Of a stretch of 5,679 bases of DNA, positions 1 through 5,610 are shown piece by piece. The notes beneath the pieces were generated by a model. The model saw nothing but the letters and a program-made list of their open reading frames with translations, had not been told where the DNA came from and ran no database searches. A program made the translations under genes and the position numbers. The stretch lies in the NCBI GenBank assembly GCA_035288405.1, contig DATEAK010000193.1, forward strand, positions 1-5,679. Direction: 5' to 3'. Each line of letters opens with the position of its first letter. Position 1 is the stretch's first letter. This stretch comes from JACPSX01 sp035288405 [NCBI: bacterium] (GTDB lineage: Bacteria; JACPSX01).

Positions 1-964
1 TGGTCGCCTTGGGCCTGGCGACCGTCCAGCCGATCCGGTTGAGGCCGTCGACCAGGACGTCCCGGCGCCTGCGGTAGAGATCCCGAATCTCCTCCACGTG
101 CTCACGGGGACTGTCCAGAGCGATGATACCGGCAATCTGAATGGGTTGAAACATGCCGTAATCCAGATAACTCTTGATGCGGCGCAGTGCGTCAATGACC
201 TCCCGGTTACCGACCGCGAACCCGACCCGCCATCCGGGCATGTTATAGCTTTTGGAAAGCGTGAAAAACTCGACCCCTACTTCCTTCGCTCCCCTGACCT
301 GCAACATGCTCGGAGCGCGATACCCGTCGAAGACAAGATCCGCATAAGCAAAATCGTGGACGACCAGCAGTTTGTGCTCCCGGGCAAAAGCGACGATCTC
401 CTCGAAGAAAGAAAGATCGACGCAGGAAGTGGTGGGGTTATGGGGAAAATTCAGCAGGAGCATTTTCGGTAGAGGCCACAAACTGCGGAAGGCCGACAGA
501 AGATTGGCCAGGAAATCCTCACCGTTACGCAAAGGGACATGAACGACATCCCCATTGGCAATGATCACACCATAGGTGTGAATCGGATAGGTGGGCGTCG
601 GCACCAGAACCAGGTCCCCGGGTCCCACGGTCGCCAGGGCCAGATGGGAAATGCCCTCTTTGGAACCGATGGTGGCAATCGCCTCCGTCTCGGGATCAAT
701 ATCCACATCAAAATTTCGCCCGTACCAGTCCGCAATTCCTTTCCGCAAACGGGTGATCCCTCGAGAGGCGGAGTAGCGGTGGTTGTGATCCTTTTGGGCC
801 GCCTCGCACAATTTCTGAATGATGTGCGGAGGAGGAGGCTGATCGGGGTTTCCCATGCCGAAGTCGATCACATCCTCGCCCGCACGGCGAGCCTGTAGTT
901 TCAGTTCATCCACCACACTAAAGACATAAGGAGGCAAGCGGTCGATTCTTTGAAAATGAAACAC
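1..964 (-). CDS. alaC: AlaC/YfdZ-type PLP aminotransferase, C-terminus cut by window edge
   Basis: Fold-type I pyridoxal-phosphate aminotransferase, cytosolic, expected to interconvert alanine/pyruvate with glutamate/2-oxoglutarate. The minus-strand reading frame is open from the window edge and gives 321 residues from the GTG at 964; about 70-80 C-terminal residues are missing. The N-terminal block [10 protein letters not shown], followed by [13 protein letters not shown], is close to my memory of E. coli AlaC (YfdZ). Other family marks, numbered from that GTG, are TIGSKEG (about 99-105), the NPT asparagine (N176), HDFAYADL with the PLP-ring Asp (D204) and Tyr (Y207), and [13 protein letters not shown] with the Schiff-base lysine K238 and phosphate-binding R246. 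The start is uncertain: ATG at 976 adds four residues, but GGAGG lies 5 nt before the GTG and would be coding if the ATG were used. Homologues are sometimes labelled LL-diaminopimelate aminotransferase, so the substrate is inferred. It has its own promoter and operator-like palindrome upstream. Confidence 0.9.
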   Translation of the reverse strand, partial: MFHFQRIDRLPPYVFSVVDELKLQARRAGEDVIDFGMGNPDQPPPPHIIQKLCEAAQKDHNHRYSASRGITRLRKGIADWYGRNFDVDIDPETEAIATIGSKEGISHLALATVGPGDLVLVPTPTYPIHTYGVIIANGDVVHVPLRNGEDFLANLLSAFRSLWPLPKMLLLNFPHNPTTSCVDLSFFEEIVAFAREHKLLVVHDFAYADLVFDGYRAPSMLQVRGAKEVGVEFFTLSKSYNMPGWRVGFAVGNREVIDALRRIKSYLDYGMFQPIQIAGIIALDSPREHVEEIRDLYRRRRDVLVDGLNRIGWTVARPKAT

Positions 965-969
965 GGAAT

Positions 970-974
970 CCTCC
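970..974 (-). promoter_or_regulatory. Ribosome binding site GGAGG favouring the GTG start of the aminotransferase
   Basis: On the minus strand GGAGG is followed by 5 nt and then GTG at 964-962. The in-frame ATG at 976 overlaps this motif and has only an AGG directly abutting it, so the GTG is the better-supported start. This is seen in the sequence; the actual start is inferred. Confidence 0.55.
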
Positions 975-1048
975 ATCCTGCGGCCCGCCCTTAGACGGAA
1001 TCAAGAAATAAAAGAAAAGGCCTCCCGGAAACTCCATTCTAGGTCTCC

Positions 1049-1077
1049 CCTGGCCACCGAGGGACGGTACAGCCAGG
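1049..1077 (-). other. Hairpin in the 5' leader of the aminotransferase gene
   Basis: On the minus strand CCTGGC (1077-1072) pairs with GCCAGG (1054-1049). Inside it, ACCG (1068-1065) pairs with CGGT (1059-1056) around a 5-nt loop, leaving an asymmetric internal loop. It would form early in the transcript from the promoter at 1090-1118. No U-run follows directly, so it is not a standard terminator. A T-rich stretch (CCTTTTCTTTTATTTC) comes about 30 nt further downstream, so an attenuator or mRNA-stability role is possible but unproven. Confidence 0.4.
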
Positions 1078-1097
1078 AGTAAAATACTTATTTTACT
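1078..1097. promoter_or_regulatory. Palindromic operator-like site overlapping the aminotransferase promoter
   Basis: AGTAAAATA and TATTTTACT form a perfect 9-bp inverted repeat around a 2-bp centre (CT). The palindrome covers the -10 box (1090-1095) and the expected transcription start near 1083. A dimeric repressor bound here would block RNA polymerase. It is AT-rich against GC-rich surroundings. It does not match the Fur consensus (GATAATGATAATCATTATC), and I cannot name the regulator. Confidence 0.5.
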
Positions 1098-1118
1098 GAC
1101 CCATTGAGGTAGGGTCAA
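1090..1118 (-). promoter_or_regulatory. Sigma-70-type promoter for the aminotransferase gene
   Basis: Minus strand: -35 TTGACC (1118-1113), 17-bp spacer, -10 TAAAAT (1095-1090). Each box matches the consensus at five of six bases and the spacing is optimal. The start point would be near 1083, giving a leader of about 120 nt to the GTG start. It lies between the end of argS and the aminotransferase gene, so that gene can be expressed apart from fur-argS. Confidence 0.6.
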
Positions 1119-1173
1119 GGGATTTCAGGATGTTGGAAGCGTTCTGAAAGGTGTCAATCGGACCTATAATGCC

Positions 1174-2919
1174 TTACATGGACCTCGGTGCGGAAACACC
1201 CAACAGTCTCAAGCCGTCCCGCAGAATCTGGAGGACTGCGGTGACTAGGAACAGGCGGCAGGCCGTCTGGCCGGAATCCTCGCTGACCACTCGGATACGA
1301 TTATAGTAACCGTGAAAAAGCCCGGCCAATTCCTGCAAGTAGTACGTGAGGCGGTGAGGTTCAAGGGATTCCGCACTCCCCTCCAACAAATCCGGGTAGG
1401 CCAGAATTTCTTTGACGAGTCCGACCTCCTCGGTTTCCCGCAAATCCGCCAAGTTCACACCCGTCTCGCTCGGAAGGATGCCGAAGAGACCTTCCGCTTC
1501 CTGCATCAACATCTCCTCCACACGGGAGGCCGATACGGGTGTCCCTCCTTGACCGAGAAGACCTCTCTCTGCAGCTGTCCGCAGGATGCTGCACACCCGC
1601 GCATGGGCATATTGCACATAGAAGACCGGATTTTCGCTGGACTGCCGCTTGGCCAATTCCAGATCGAAATCGAGCGGGCTATCGCAGCGCCGGGTCAGGA
1701 AGAAGAAGCGGGCCGCATCGGCTCCGACTTCACGGACCACTTCGGCCAGCTCCACAAAGGTCCCGGACCGGGTGGACATGGAGATTACCTCCTGTCCGCG
1801 GCGCAAGGTCACCAGTTGCACGAGCAGGACCTGGAGCGAATCCGGAGAATAACCGAAAGCTTGCACCGCCGCCTTCATTCGCGGGACGTAGCCGTGGTGA
1901 TCCGCTCCCCAAATATCGATGATCCGCTCAAAATTGCGGCGATACTTATCTCGGTGGTAGGCGATGTCCGCCGCATAATAAGTGGTCTGCCCCCCTTGCC
2001 GTACCGCCACGCGGTCCTTCTCATCCCCAAAGGCGGAAGATTTCACCCACAGGGCCCCGTCCTGTTCATAGGCCAACCCCCTCTCCCGGAGTTCCTGCAA
2101 AGACCGCTCGACTTCATGGCCCGCGTGCAAACTCGCCTCGGAATACCAGCAGTCATAGGAGACTCTGAAATTCTCCAGATCCTTGCGAATTCCCTCCAGG
2201 AGCCAGTCGCCGGTAAACTTCGAAAAAAACGGAAGAACATCGGATTCGGCCTGGAGAGCAAATCCGTCTCCATGACGGCTGCGGATCTCTCGGGCAATCT
2301 TGACAATGTAGTCGCCCTGGTAGCACTCGGGAGGAAATTCCACCGACTGCCCGAGCAATTCCAGGTAGCGCAGGTAGGTGGAGCGCCCCAGGGTCTCGAT
2401 CTGCTTGCCTACATCGTTGATGTAGAATTCACGGCAGACGTCCCAGCCCACCTTCTTCAAGATGTTTGCCAGGACATCCCCCACCGCCGCTCCACGACCG
2501 TGTCCCACGTGCAGGGGGCCAGTGGGATTGGCGCTGACAAACTCCACCTGAACCTTGCGTCCTCCTCCCAGGTTCCCGGTCGTGCACAAGGTTCCAGACA
2601 AGGCTTGCCGGCGGAACTCCTGCATCCAAAAATCCCGGCGCAGGGTGAAATTGATGAATCCGGGACCGGCTACTTGAGGCGGTTCTATGATCTCGGAGGT
2701 TTCCTCGCCCAAGTGCCGCAGGAAGATCTCCGCCACTGCGCGCGGGCTCTTCTTCTCGCTGCCGGCCAGAAGCATGGCCAGATTCGTGGAAAAATCCCCA
2801 TGGGCGGGGTCTCGCGGCCGCTCCAGGATCAGCGGAGGCGGATTGGTGGTTTTCAGCGCGCCGCTTTCCCGGGCACGCTGCAAGGCTGTACGTAGGAATC
2901 CCAGGAGACGATCCTTCAT
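1174..2919 (-). CDS. argS: Arginyl-tRNA synthetase (ArgRS), class I
   Basis: Charges tRNA-Arg with arginine in the cytosol using ATP. The 581 residues are a normal to slightly long bacterial ArgRS. The N-terminal additional domain (about 1-115) contains the family block HGDFSTNLAM (40-49). The Rossmann catalytic core carries FVSANPTGPLHVGHGRGA, with the HIGH signature as HVGH at 137-140, and GADHHGYVPRMKA (338-350). The KMSKS loop is degenerate, MSTRSG at 381-386, as in many ArgRS. The C-terminal DALR anticodon-binding domain includes YVQYAHAR (434-441), FHGYYNRIRV (535-544) and ends in LRLLGVSAP. The start is ATG at 2919, 7 nt after the fur stop. AAGGAG (2927-2922) overlaps the fur stop codon and sits only 2 nt before the ATG, a tight spacing, but no other in-frame start is better. 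Probably co-transcribed with fur. Confidence 0.97.
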   Translation of the reverse strand: MKDRLLGFLRTALQRARESGALKTTNPPPLILERPRDPAHGDFSTNLAMLLAGSEKKSPRAVAEIFLRHLGEETSEIIEPPQVAGPGFINFTLRRDFWMQEFRRQALSGTLCTTGNLGGGRKVQVEFVSANPTGPLHVGHGRGAAVGDVLANILKKVGWDVCREFYINDVGKQIETLGRSTYLRYLELLGQSVEFPPECYQGDYIVKIAREIRSRHGDGFALQAESDVLPFFSKFTGDWLLEGIRKDLENFRVSYDCWYSEASLHAGHEVERSLQELRERGLAYEQDGALWVKSSAFGDEKDRVAVRQGGQTTYYAADIAYHRDKYRRNFERIIDIWGADHHGYVPRMKAAVQAFGYSPDSLQVLLVQLVTLRRGQEVISMSTRSGTFVELAEVVREVGADAARFFFLTRRCDSPLDFDLELAKRQSSENPVFYVQYAHARVCSILRTAAERGLLGQGGTPVSASRVEEMLMQEAEGLFGILPSETGVNLADLRETEEVGLVKEILAYPDLLEGSAESLEPHRLTYYLQELAGLFHGYYNRIRVVSEDSGQTACRLFLVTAVLQILRDGLRLLGVSAPRSM

Positions 2920-2926
2920 CGCTCCT

Positions 2927-3379
2927 TCACTTCTGACAATCTGGGCACAGCCCGTAGAGTTCGACTCGGTGGTTTTGGATCGTGAAGTTGTGATCCGCGA
3001 CGACCTGTTCCAGGAGGGTCTCGATATGCGGGTGGAAGAATTCCTGAATCTTGCCGCAGTTGACGCAGATCAGGTGATCATGATGTCCCTGCTCGAAATC
3101 GTGCTCGTAACGGGTCTGACCGTCACCAAAATGGCGCTGTTGAGCCAGGCCCGCATCACACAAGAGGCTTAAGGTCCGGTAAACGGTGGCAAGGCCGATG
3201 GAAGGATCTTTCTCGATCAGGCTCTGGTAAAGCTCCTCAGCGCTCACGTGCCCGCGGCAGAGCAGGAAGGTTTCCAAGATGAGCTCCCTCTGCTTGGTCA
3301 TCTTGAGGTTATTGCGCTCAATATAGCGGAGAAAAGCCTCGCTTTCCTTACTCATCGTGGGATTTCCTGTACCAGACAT
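2927..3379 (-). CDS. fur: Fur-family metalloregulator (ferric uptake regulator type)
   Basis: Dimeric metal-dependent DNA-binding regulator, usually repressing iron-uptake genes with Fe(II) as co-repressor. The 150 residues match the family length. Residues about 10-95 form the winged helix, with the recognition helix in GLATVYRTLSLL (62-73); the rest is the metal-binding dimerisation domain. By alignment from memory to E. coli Fur, the regulatory site is intact (H44, E92, H100, H102, E113), as is the second site (H99, D101, E120, H137). The structural zinc site is present as C105-x2-C108 and C145-x2-C148. This favours Fur over Zur or PerR, though specificity is inferred. Start: ATG 3379 is about 20 nt after the predicted transcription start. 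An in-frame ATG at 3355 (MSKESEAF, 142 aa) is nearly as good; both ribosome sites are weak. argS follows after 7 nt. A consensus-like promoter lies upstream. Confidence 0.95.
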   Translation of the reverse strand: MSGTGNPTMSKESEAFLRYIERNNLKMTKQRELILETFLLCRGHVSAEELYQSLIEKDPSIGLATVYRTLSLLCDAGLAQQRHFGDGQTRYEHDFEQGHHDHLICVNCGKIQEFFHPHIETLLEQVVADHNFTIQNHRVELYGLCPDCQK

Positions 3380-3405
3380 AGCGATTATCCATCAATTCTC
3401 AAGCG

Positions 3406-3434
3406 AGTATAAAGTAGAAGCGCAGGGGTGTCAA
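3406..3434 (-). promoter_or_regulatory. Strong sigma-70-type promoter for fur-argS
   Basis: Minus strand: -35 TTGACA (3434-3429, perfect consensus), 17-bp spacer, -10 TATACT (3411-3406, five of six). Transcription would start near 3399, about 20 nt before the fur ATG at 3379. GATAATC lies in the leader (3389-3383) and contains a GATAAT Fur-type hexamer. A single hexamer is weak evidence for autoregulation. Confidence 0.7.
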
Positions 3435-3447
3435 AAGAGATTTTCTA

Positions 3448-3477
3448 TTGTCATATCGTCACCACACTTCTTATAAT
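3448..3477 (+). promoter_or_regulatory. Sigma-70-type promoter for the DUF3108-like gene
   Basis: Plus strand: -35 TTGTCA (3448-3453, five of six), 18-bp spacer, -10 TATAAT (3472-3477, perfect). The predicted start point near 3484 leaves a leader of about 19 nt to the ATG at 3503. This argues against the upstream GTG at 3428, which lies before the promoter. Its -35 box is 13 bp from the -35 box of the divergent fur promoter. Confidence 0.65.
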
Positions 3478-3490
3478 CATAAAAGATTAT
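3473..3490. promoter_or_regulatory. Inverted repeat over the -10 region of the DUF3108-like gene
   Basis: ATAATC (3473-3478) and GATTAT (3485-3490) are perfect 6-bp inverted arms separated by ATAAAA. The site spans the -10 box and predicted start point. GATTATC at 3485-3491 recurs at 3383-3389 in the fur leader. The arms resemble Fur-type GATAAT/ATTATC hexamers, but the full site does not fit the 19-bp Fur box well. AT-rich promoter DNA gives such short repeats by chance fairly often. Confidence 0.3.
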
Positions 3491-3502
3491 CGGGGGTTTC
3501 AC

Positions 3503-4396
3503 ATGCGGAGAAGGGACTTCTTGGGCTTTTTCGGCTCTACCATTGGAGCTTGGTTCGTCTTTCCCCCTATACGACGCTTGAGCACTTCCAGGACAGTCTT
3601 CGGGACTTCCGTCCCCGACATCTTCCCGATTTCAGGGCCGGTTGCCAGCCAGGATTCCTCCCTCGAGCGCTTCTTGGGGGAGATCCTCAGCTACGACATC
3701 AGCTTCCTATGGTTCAAGAATGCCGCGCAAGGATCCCTGCAGTTTCTCAGAGACCCCGCCTCGGGTTCTTACAAGTCCATACTGGAAGCATCAACCGAAG
3801 GGTTTGTGGGGTTTGTATCCGGATACCGGCGACACCGCTACACTTCCACCATGTCATCTCAAGAAGCGGCAGGCAAGCTGCGCTCCGAAAAGTTCGAAAT
3901 TGACATCCAGGTGGCCGGCAGTCATTACCATAGCGTGCACACGATGAACTACAAGACCCGGGAGCTCTTATACCGGGAGTACGAAAACTCCGAGCTCACG
4001 AATGAAGAAAAAACGCCGATCCCCACCGGCGTCGAATTCGAAGACATCCTGTCAGGCTTCTACAACTTCCGCTCCGGAGCCTATGGCCCCCCGATCAAAG
4101 GGAAAGCTTACACGCTGCGCATGCTGCCCCGAAAGGGGAGATCTCGGTTCGACGTTTATCTGGCTGGCACTGCCGAGGAACAGGAGGAAAAAGCCAAAGC
4201 CGCCCTCAAAGTGAATGCCGCCTTCCTGGCCTTCGTAGTCATTCCGCGAGAAATTTTCCAGACGAAAACAGGCAAGATCCGCCTGTGGCTGAGCGAAGAT
4301 TTGGTCCCCCTCGTGGCGACCGTTGAAGACGCAATTGGCCTGGGAGACGTGCAAGCAACTCTCAAATCCCGAAGCTTTTCATCCCGTCCCTCCTGA
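3503..4396 (+). CDS. DUF3108-like exported protein with twin-arginine-like N-terminus
   Basis: No enzymatic function can be assigned. The protein has 297 residues. The N-terminus MRRRDFLGFFG contains RRxFL, as in Tat signals (S/T-RRxFLK), followed by a hydrophobic stretch to about residue 22. There is no clear AxA cleavage site, so it may stay anchored or the signal may be atypical. Residues about 58-290 look like the beta-rich DUF3108 family: LSYDISFLWFKNAAQG (62-77), then LEASTEGFVGF (94-104), a central RMLPRKGRSRFDVYL block (206-220), and near the end LWLSEDLVPLVATVEDAIGLGDVQATL (261-287). That order is typical of these periplasmic proteins; the family call is from memory. The ATG at 3503 is chosen because GGGGG lies 7 nt before it and the promoter starts near 3484. 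A longer frame from GTG 3428 begins upstream of the promoter. Divergent from fur and convergent with yraN, so a single-gene unit. Confidence 0.75.
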   Translation: MRRRDFLGFFGSTIGAWFVFPPIRRLSTSRTVFGTSVPDIFPISGPVASQDSSLERFLGEILSYDISFLWFKNAAQGSLQFLRDPASGSYKSILEASTEGFVGFVSGYRRHRYTSTMSSQEAAGKLRSEKFEIDIQVAGSHYHSVHTMNYKTRELLYREYENSELTNEEKTPIPTGVEFEDILSGFYNFRSGAYGPPIKGKAYTLRMLPRKGRSRFDVYLAGTAEEQEEKAKAALKVNAAFLAFVVIPREIFQTKTGKIRLWLSEDLVPLVATVEDAIGLGDVQATLKSRSFSSRPS

Positions 4397-4441
4397 CCTG
4401 GAGTTCCACTTCGCCGTGCATCCATCAAACACTCAGCTATT

Positions 4442-4465
4442 TTTCCCCGGAAGTGCAGGGGGAAA
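4442..4465. other. Hairpin between convergent genes, possible weak terminator
   Basis: TTTCCCC (4442-4448) and GGGGAAA (4459-4465) form a 7-bp inverted repeat with a 10-nt loop. It lies in the 103-bp gap between the convergent ends of the DUF3108-like gene and yraN. Neither strand has a U-run after the stem, so it is not a classic intrinsic terminator. Rho-dependent or bidirectional 3'-end function is possible. Confidence 0.3.
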
Positions 4466-4499
4466 GCAGACCGTCCCGGGGTTCTCCCGAAGCCCGCGG

Positions 4500-4931
4500 C
4501 TAGACCCGATTCGGGTCAGCCTCAAACGCCCCGGTGATGATTTCCCATGTGGGGTCCTCCCCCGCCGGCCAGATGACCGACACCACATCGAAGCGGCAAG
4601 GGGTTTGCGCCAGATTCTTTCGGGTCAAATAGTCCATGGCCACCTTCACCAGGGTTCTCTGCTTGTGGGGCGTTACTGCAAACACAGGAGAGAGGAATTT
4701 CCCGGAGCGTTTTGATTTCACCTCGACAAAGACGAGAGTCTCTCCATCCCGGGCAATGATATCAATCTCCCCCCAGCGGCAGCGATAGTTGCGTTCCACA
4801 ATTCGATACCCCTGTCGAGCAAGCGCTCTTACAGCCACTGTTTCACCGGCAGCGCCCAGCGGGACCTCGGATCCCCCGGGTAGAGTTCCCTTGCGGGCTG
4901 CCGATCTAAGGACGGGAAGTTTCTTTCTCAA
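4500..4931 (-). CDS. yraN: YraN/UPF0102 family protein with endonuclease-like fold
   Basis: Small cytosolic protein of the UPF0102 family, related in fold to PD-(D/E)XK and Holliday-junction-resolvase-type nucleases; its physiological role is poorly defined. With the TTG at 4931 it has 143 residues, close to the family size (about 120-130). The conserved core is present: LGAAGETVAVRALARQGYRI (25-44), GEIDIIARDGETLVFVEVKSKRS (54-76) with nuclease-like D57, E70 and K72, AVTPHKQRTL (85-94) and CRFDVVSV (112-119). The frame stays open to an ATG at 5066, but that would overlap rnhB by 160 bp, so a start near the rnhB stop is preferred. TTG 4931 has GGAG 7 nt upstream and overlaps rnhB by 26 bp, suggesting translational coupling. 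GTG 4949 is an alternative. Located after rplS-rnhB, a common bacterial order. Confidence 0.9.
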   Translation of the reverse strand: MRKKLPVLRSAARKGTLPGGSEVPLGAAGETVAVRALARQGYRIVERNYRCRWGEIDIIARDGETLVFVEVKSKRSGKFLSPVFAVTPHKQRTLVKVAMDYLTRKNLAQTPCRFDVVSVIWPAGEDPTWEIITGAFEADPNRV

Positions 4932-5610
4932 GGAGGAGCTCCGACACACCGTGGAAGGTCCGCCGGTGGATAGGACATGGCCCGTATAGCCGAAGCCGGT
5001 CGAGGTGAAGGGGTGTGGGATAGCCCTTATGAAGCGAGAAACCGTACTGGGGAAATTCCAATTCAAACTTGTCCATGAGGCGGTCCCGGGTTACCTTGGC
5101 CAGGATCGAAGCCGCGGCAATGGAAGCGCAACAGGCGTCGCCTCCGATCAAAGTTTTCTGAGCCGTCGGAAGAGGTAGTCGGTCGATTCCATCGATCAGG
5201 ATCAAATCCGGAGAGGATCCGAGGCCAGCCACCGCCTCACACATAGCTTTCAGTGTTGCCTGCCGGATATTGATCCGGTCAATTTCCTCCGCCGGGACAA
5301 TGCCGAGGCCCCACTTTACTCCGCAGTCGGTAATCCGGGTGTAAAGGTCTTCCCGAGTCGCGGGTTTGAGCTTCTTAGAGTCATTGAGGCGGGGGATAGG
5401 GACCGGTTCCGGGAAATGAACCGCGGCGGCTACCACGGGTCCCGCTAGAGGACCTCTTCCTGCCTCGTCCACACCGGCAATTCGGATGAACCCGGCAGCG
5501 CTGCCGGCCTGCTCCCACTCCCACCAATCTCCCCCGGCAGGTCTTCGCTCATGGCAGCTAGACTGCAGGAAGAGATCGCGCTCGGAAGCACCCGGTTTCG
5601 GTGTACTCAT
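4906..5610 (-). CDS. rnhB: Ribonuclease HII
   Basis: Cleaves the RNA strand of RNA-DNA hybrids and incises at single ribonucleotides misincorporated in DNA, starting ribonucleotide excision repair. All four catalytic acidic residues are visible: D48 and E49 in AGVDEAGRGPLAGPV, D140 in LILIDG, and D158 in GGDACCASIAAASILAKVTRD. Downstream are the family blocks FPQYGFSLHKGYPT (186-199) and HRRTFHGV (215-222). At 234 residues it is slightly longer than the 200-residue core enzyme because about 40 residues precede the catalytic domain, including a Trp-rich patch (GGDWWEWEQ, 26-34). The ATG at 5610 overlaps the rplS stop as ATGA, which supports this start. A weak AAAGG lies 4 nt before it, partly inside a hairpin. 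Co-transcribed with rplS and yraN. Confidence 0.96.
   Translation of the reverse strand: MSTPKPGASERDLFLQSSCHERRPAGGDWWEWEQAGSAAGFIRIAGVDEAGRGPLAGPVVAAAVHFPEPVPIPRLNDSKKLKPATREDLYTRITDCGVKWGLGIVPAEEIDRINIRQATLKAMCEAVAGLGSSPDLILIDGIDRLPLPTAQKTLIGGDACCASIAAASILAKVTRDRLMDKFELEFPQYGFSLHKGYPTPLHLDRLRLYGPCPIHRRTFHGVSELLLEKETSRP

Noticed and set aside
918-1118. 66-codon minus-strand frame across the argS-aminotransferase gap
   Set aside because: It begins at the promoter/palindrome region, overlaps the start of the aminotransferase in another frame and has no convincing ribosome site or recognisable product.
1123-1149. TTTCAG/CTGAAA inverted repeat downstream of argS
   Set aside because: Six weak pairs with a 15-nt loop and no U-run; not convincing as a terminator.
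1152-1157. Perfect TTGACA on the minus strand after argS
   Set aside because: No acceptable -10 box at 16-18 bp; the TTGACC at 1118-1113 with TAAAAT is the better promoter.
1165-1170. TATAAT on the plus strand just beyond the argS stop
   Set aside because: No good -35 box at 16-18 bp and no plus-strand gene downstream; an antisense transcript cannot be supported from sequence alone.
1312-2895. 527-codon open frame on the plus strand, antisense to argS
   Set aside because: It lies wholly opposite a gene with clear ArgRS motifs, resembles no family, and long antisense frames are common opposite GC-rich coding sequence.
3471-3485. PerR-box-like TTATAATCATAAAAG
   Set aside because: The first half matches perfectly but the second is poor, and it coincides with the -10 box, which explains the AT-rich match.
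3428-3502. Upstream GTG start adding 25 residues to the DUF3108-like protein
   Set aside because: It lies upstream of the predicted promoter and start point, and the extension overlaps the divergent promoter region and would bury the Tat-like N-terminus.
4932-5066. ATG at 5066 as the start of yraN
   Set aside because: It would overlap rnhB by 160 bp over its conserved C-terminus and make the protein far longer than the family, with a non-conserved N-terminus.
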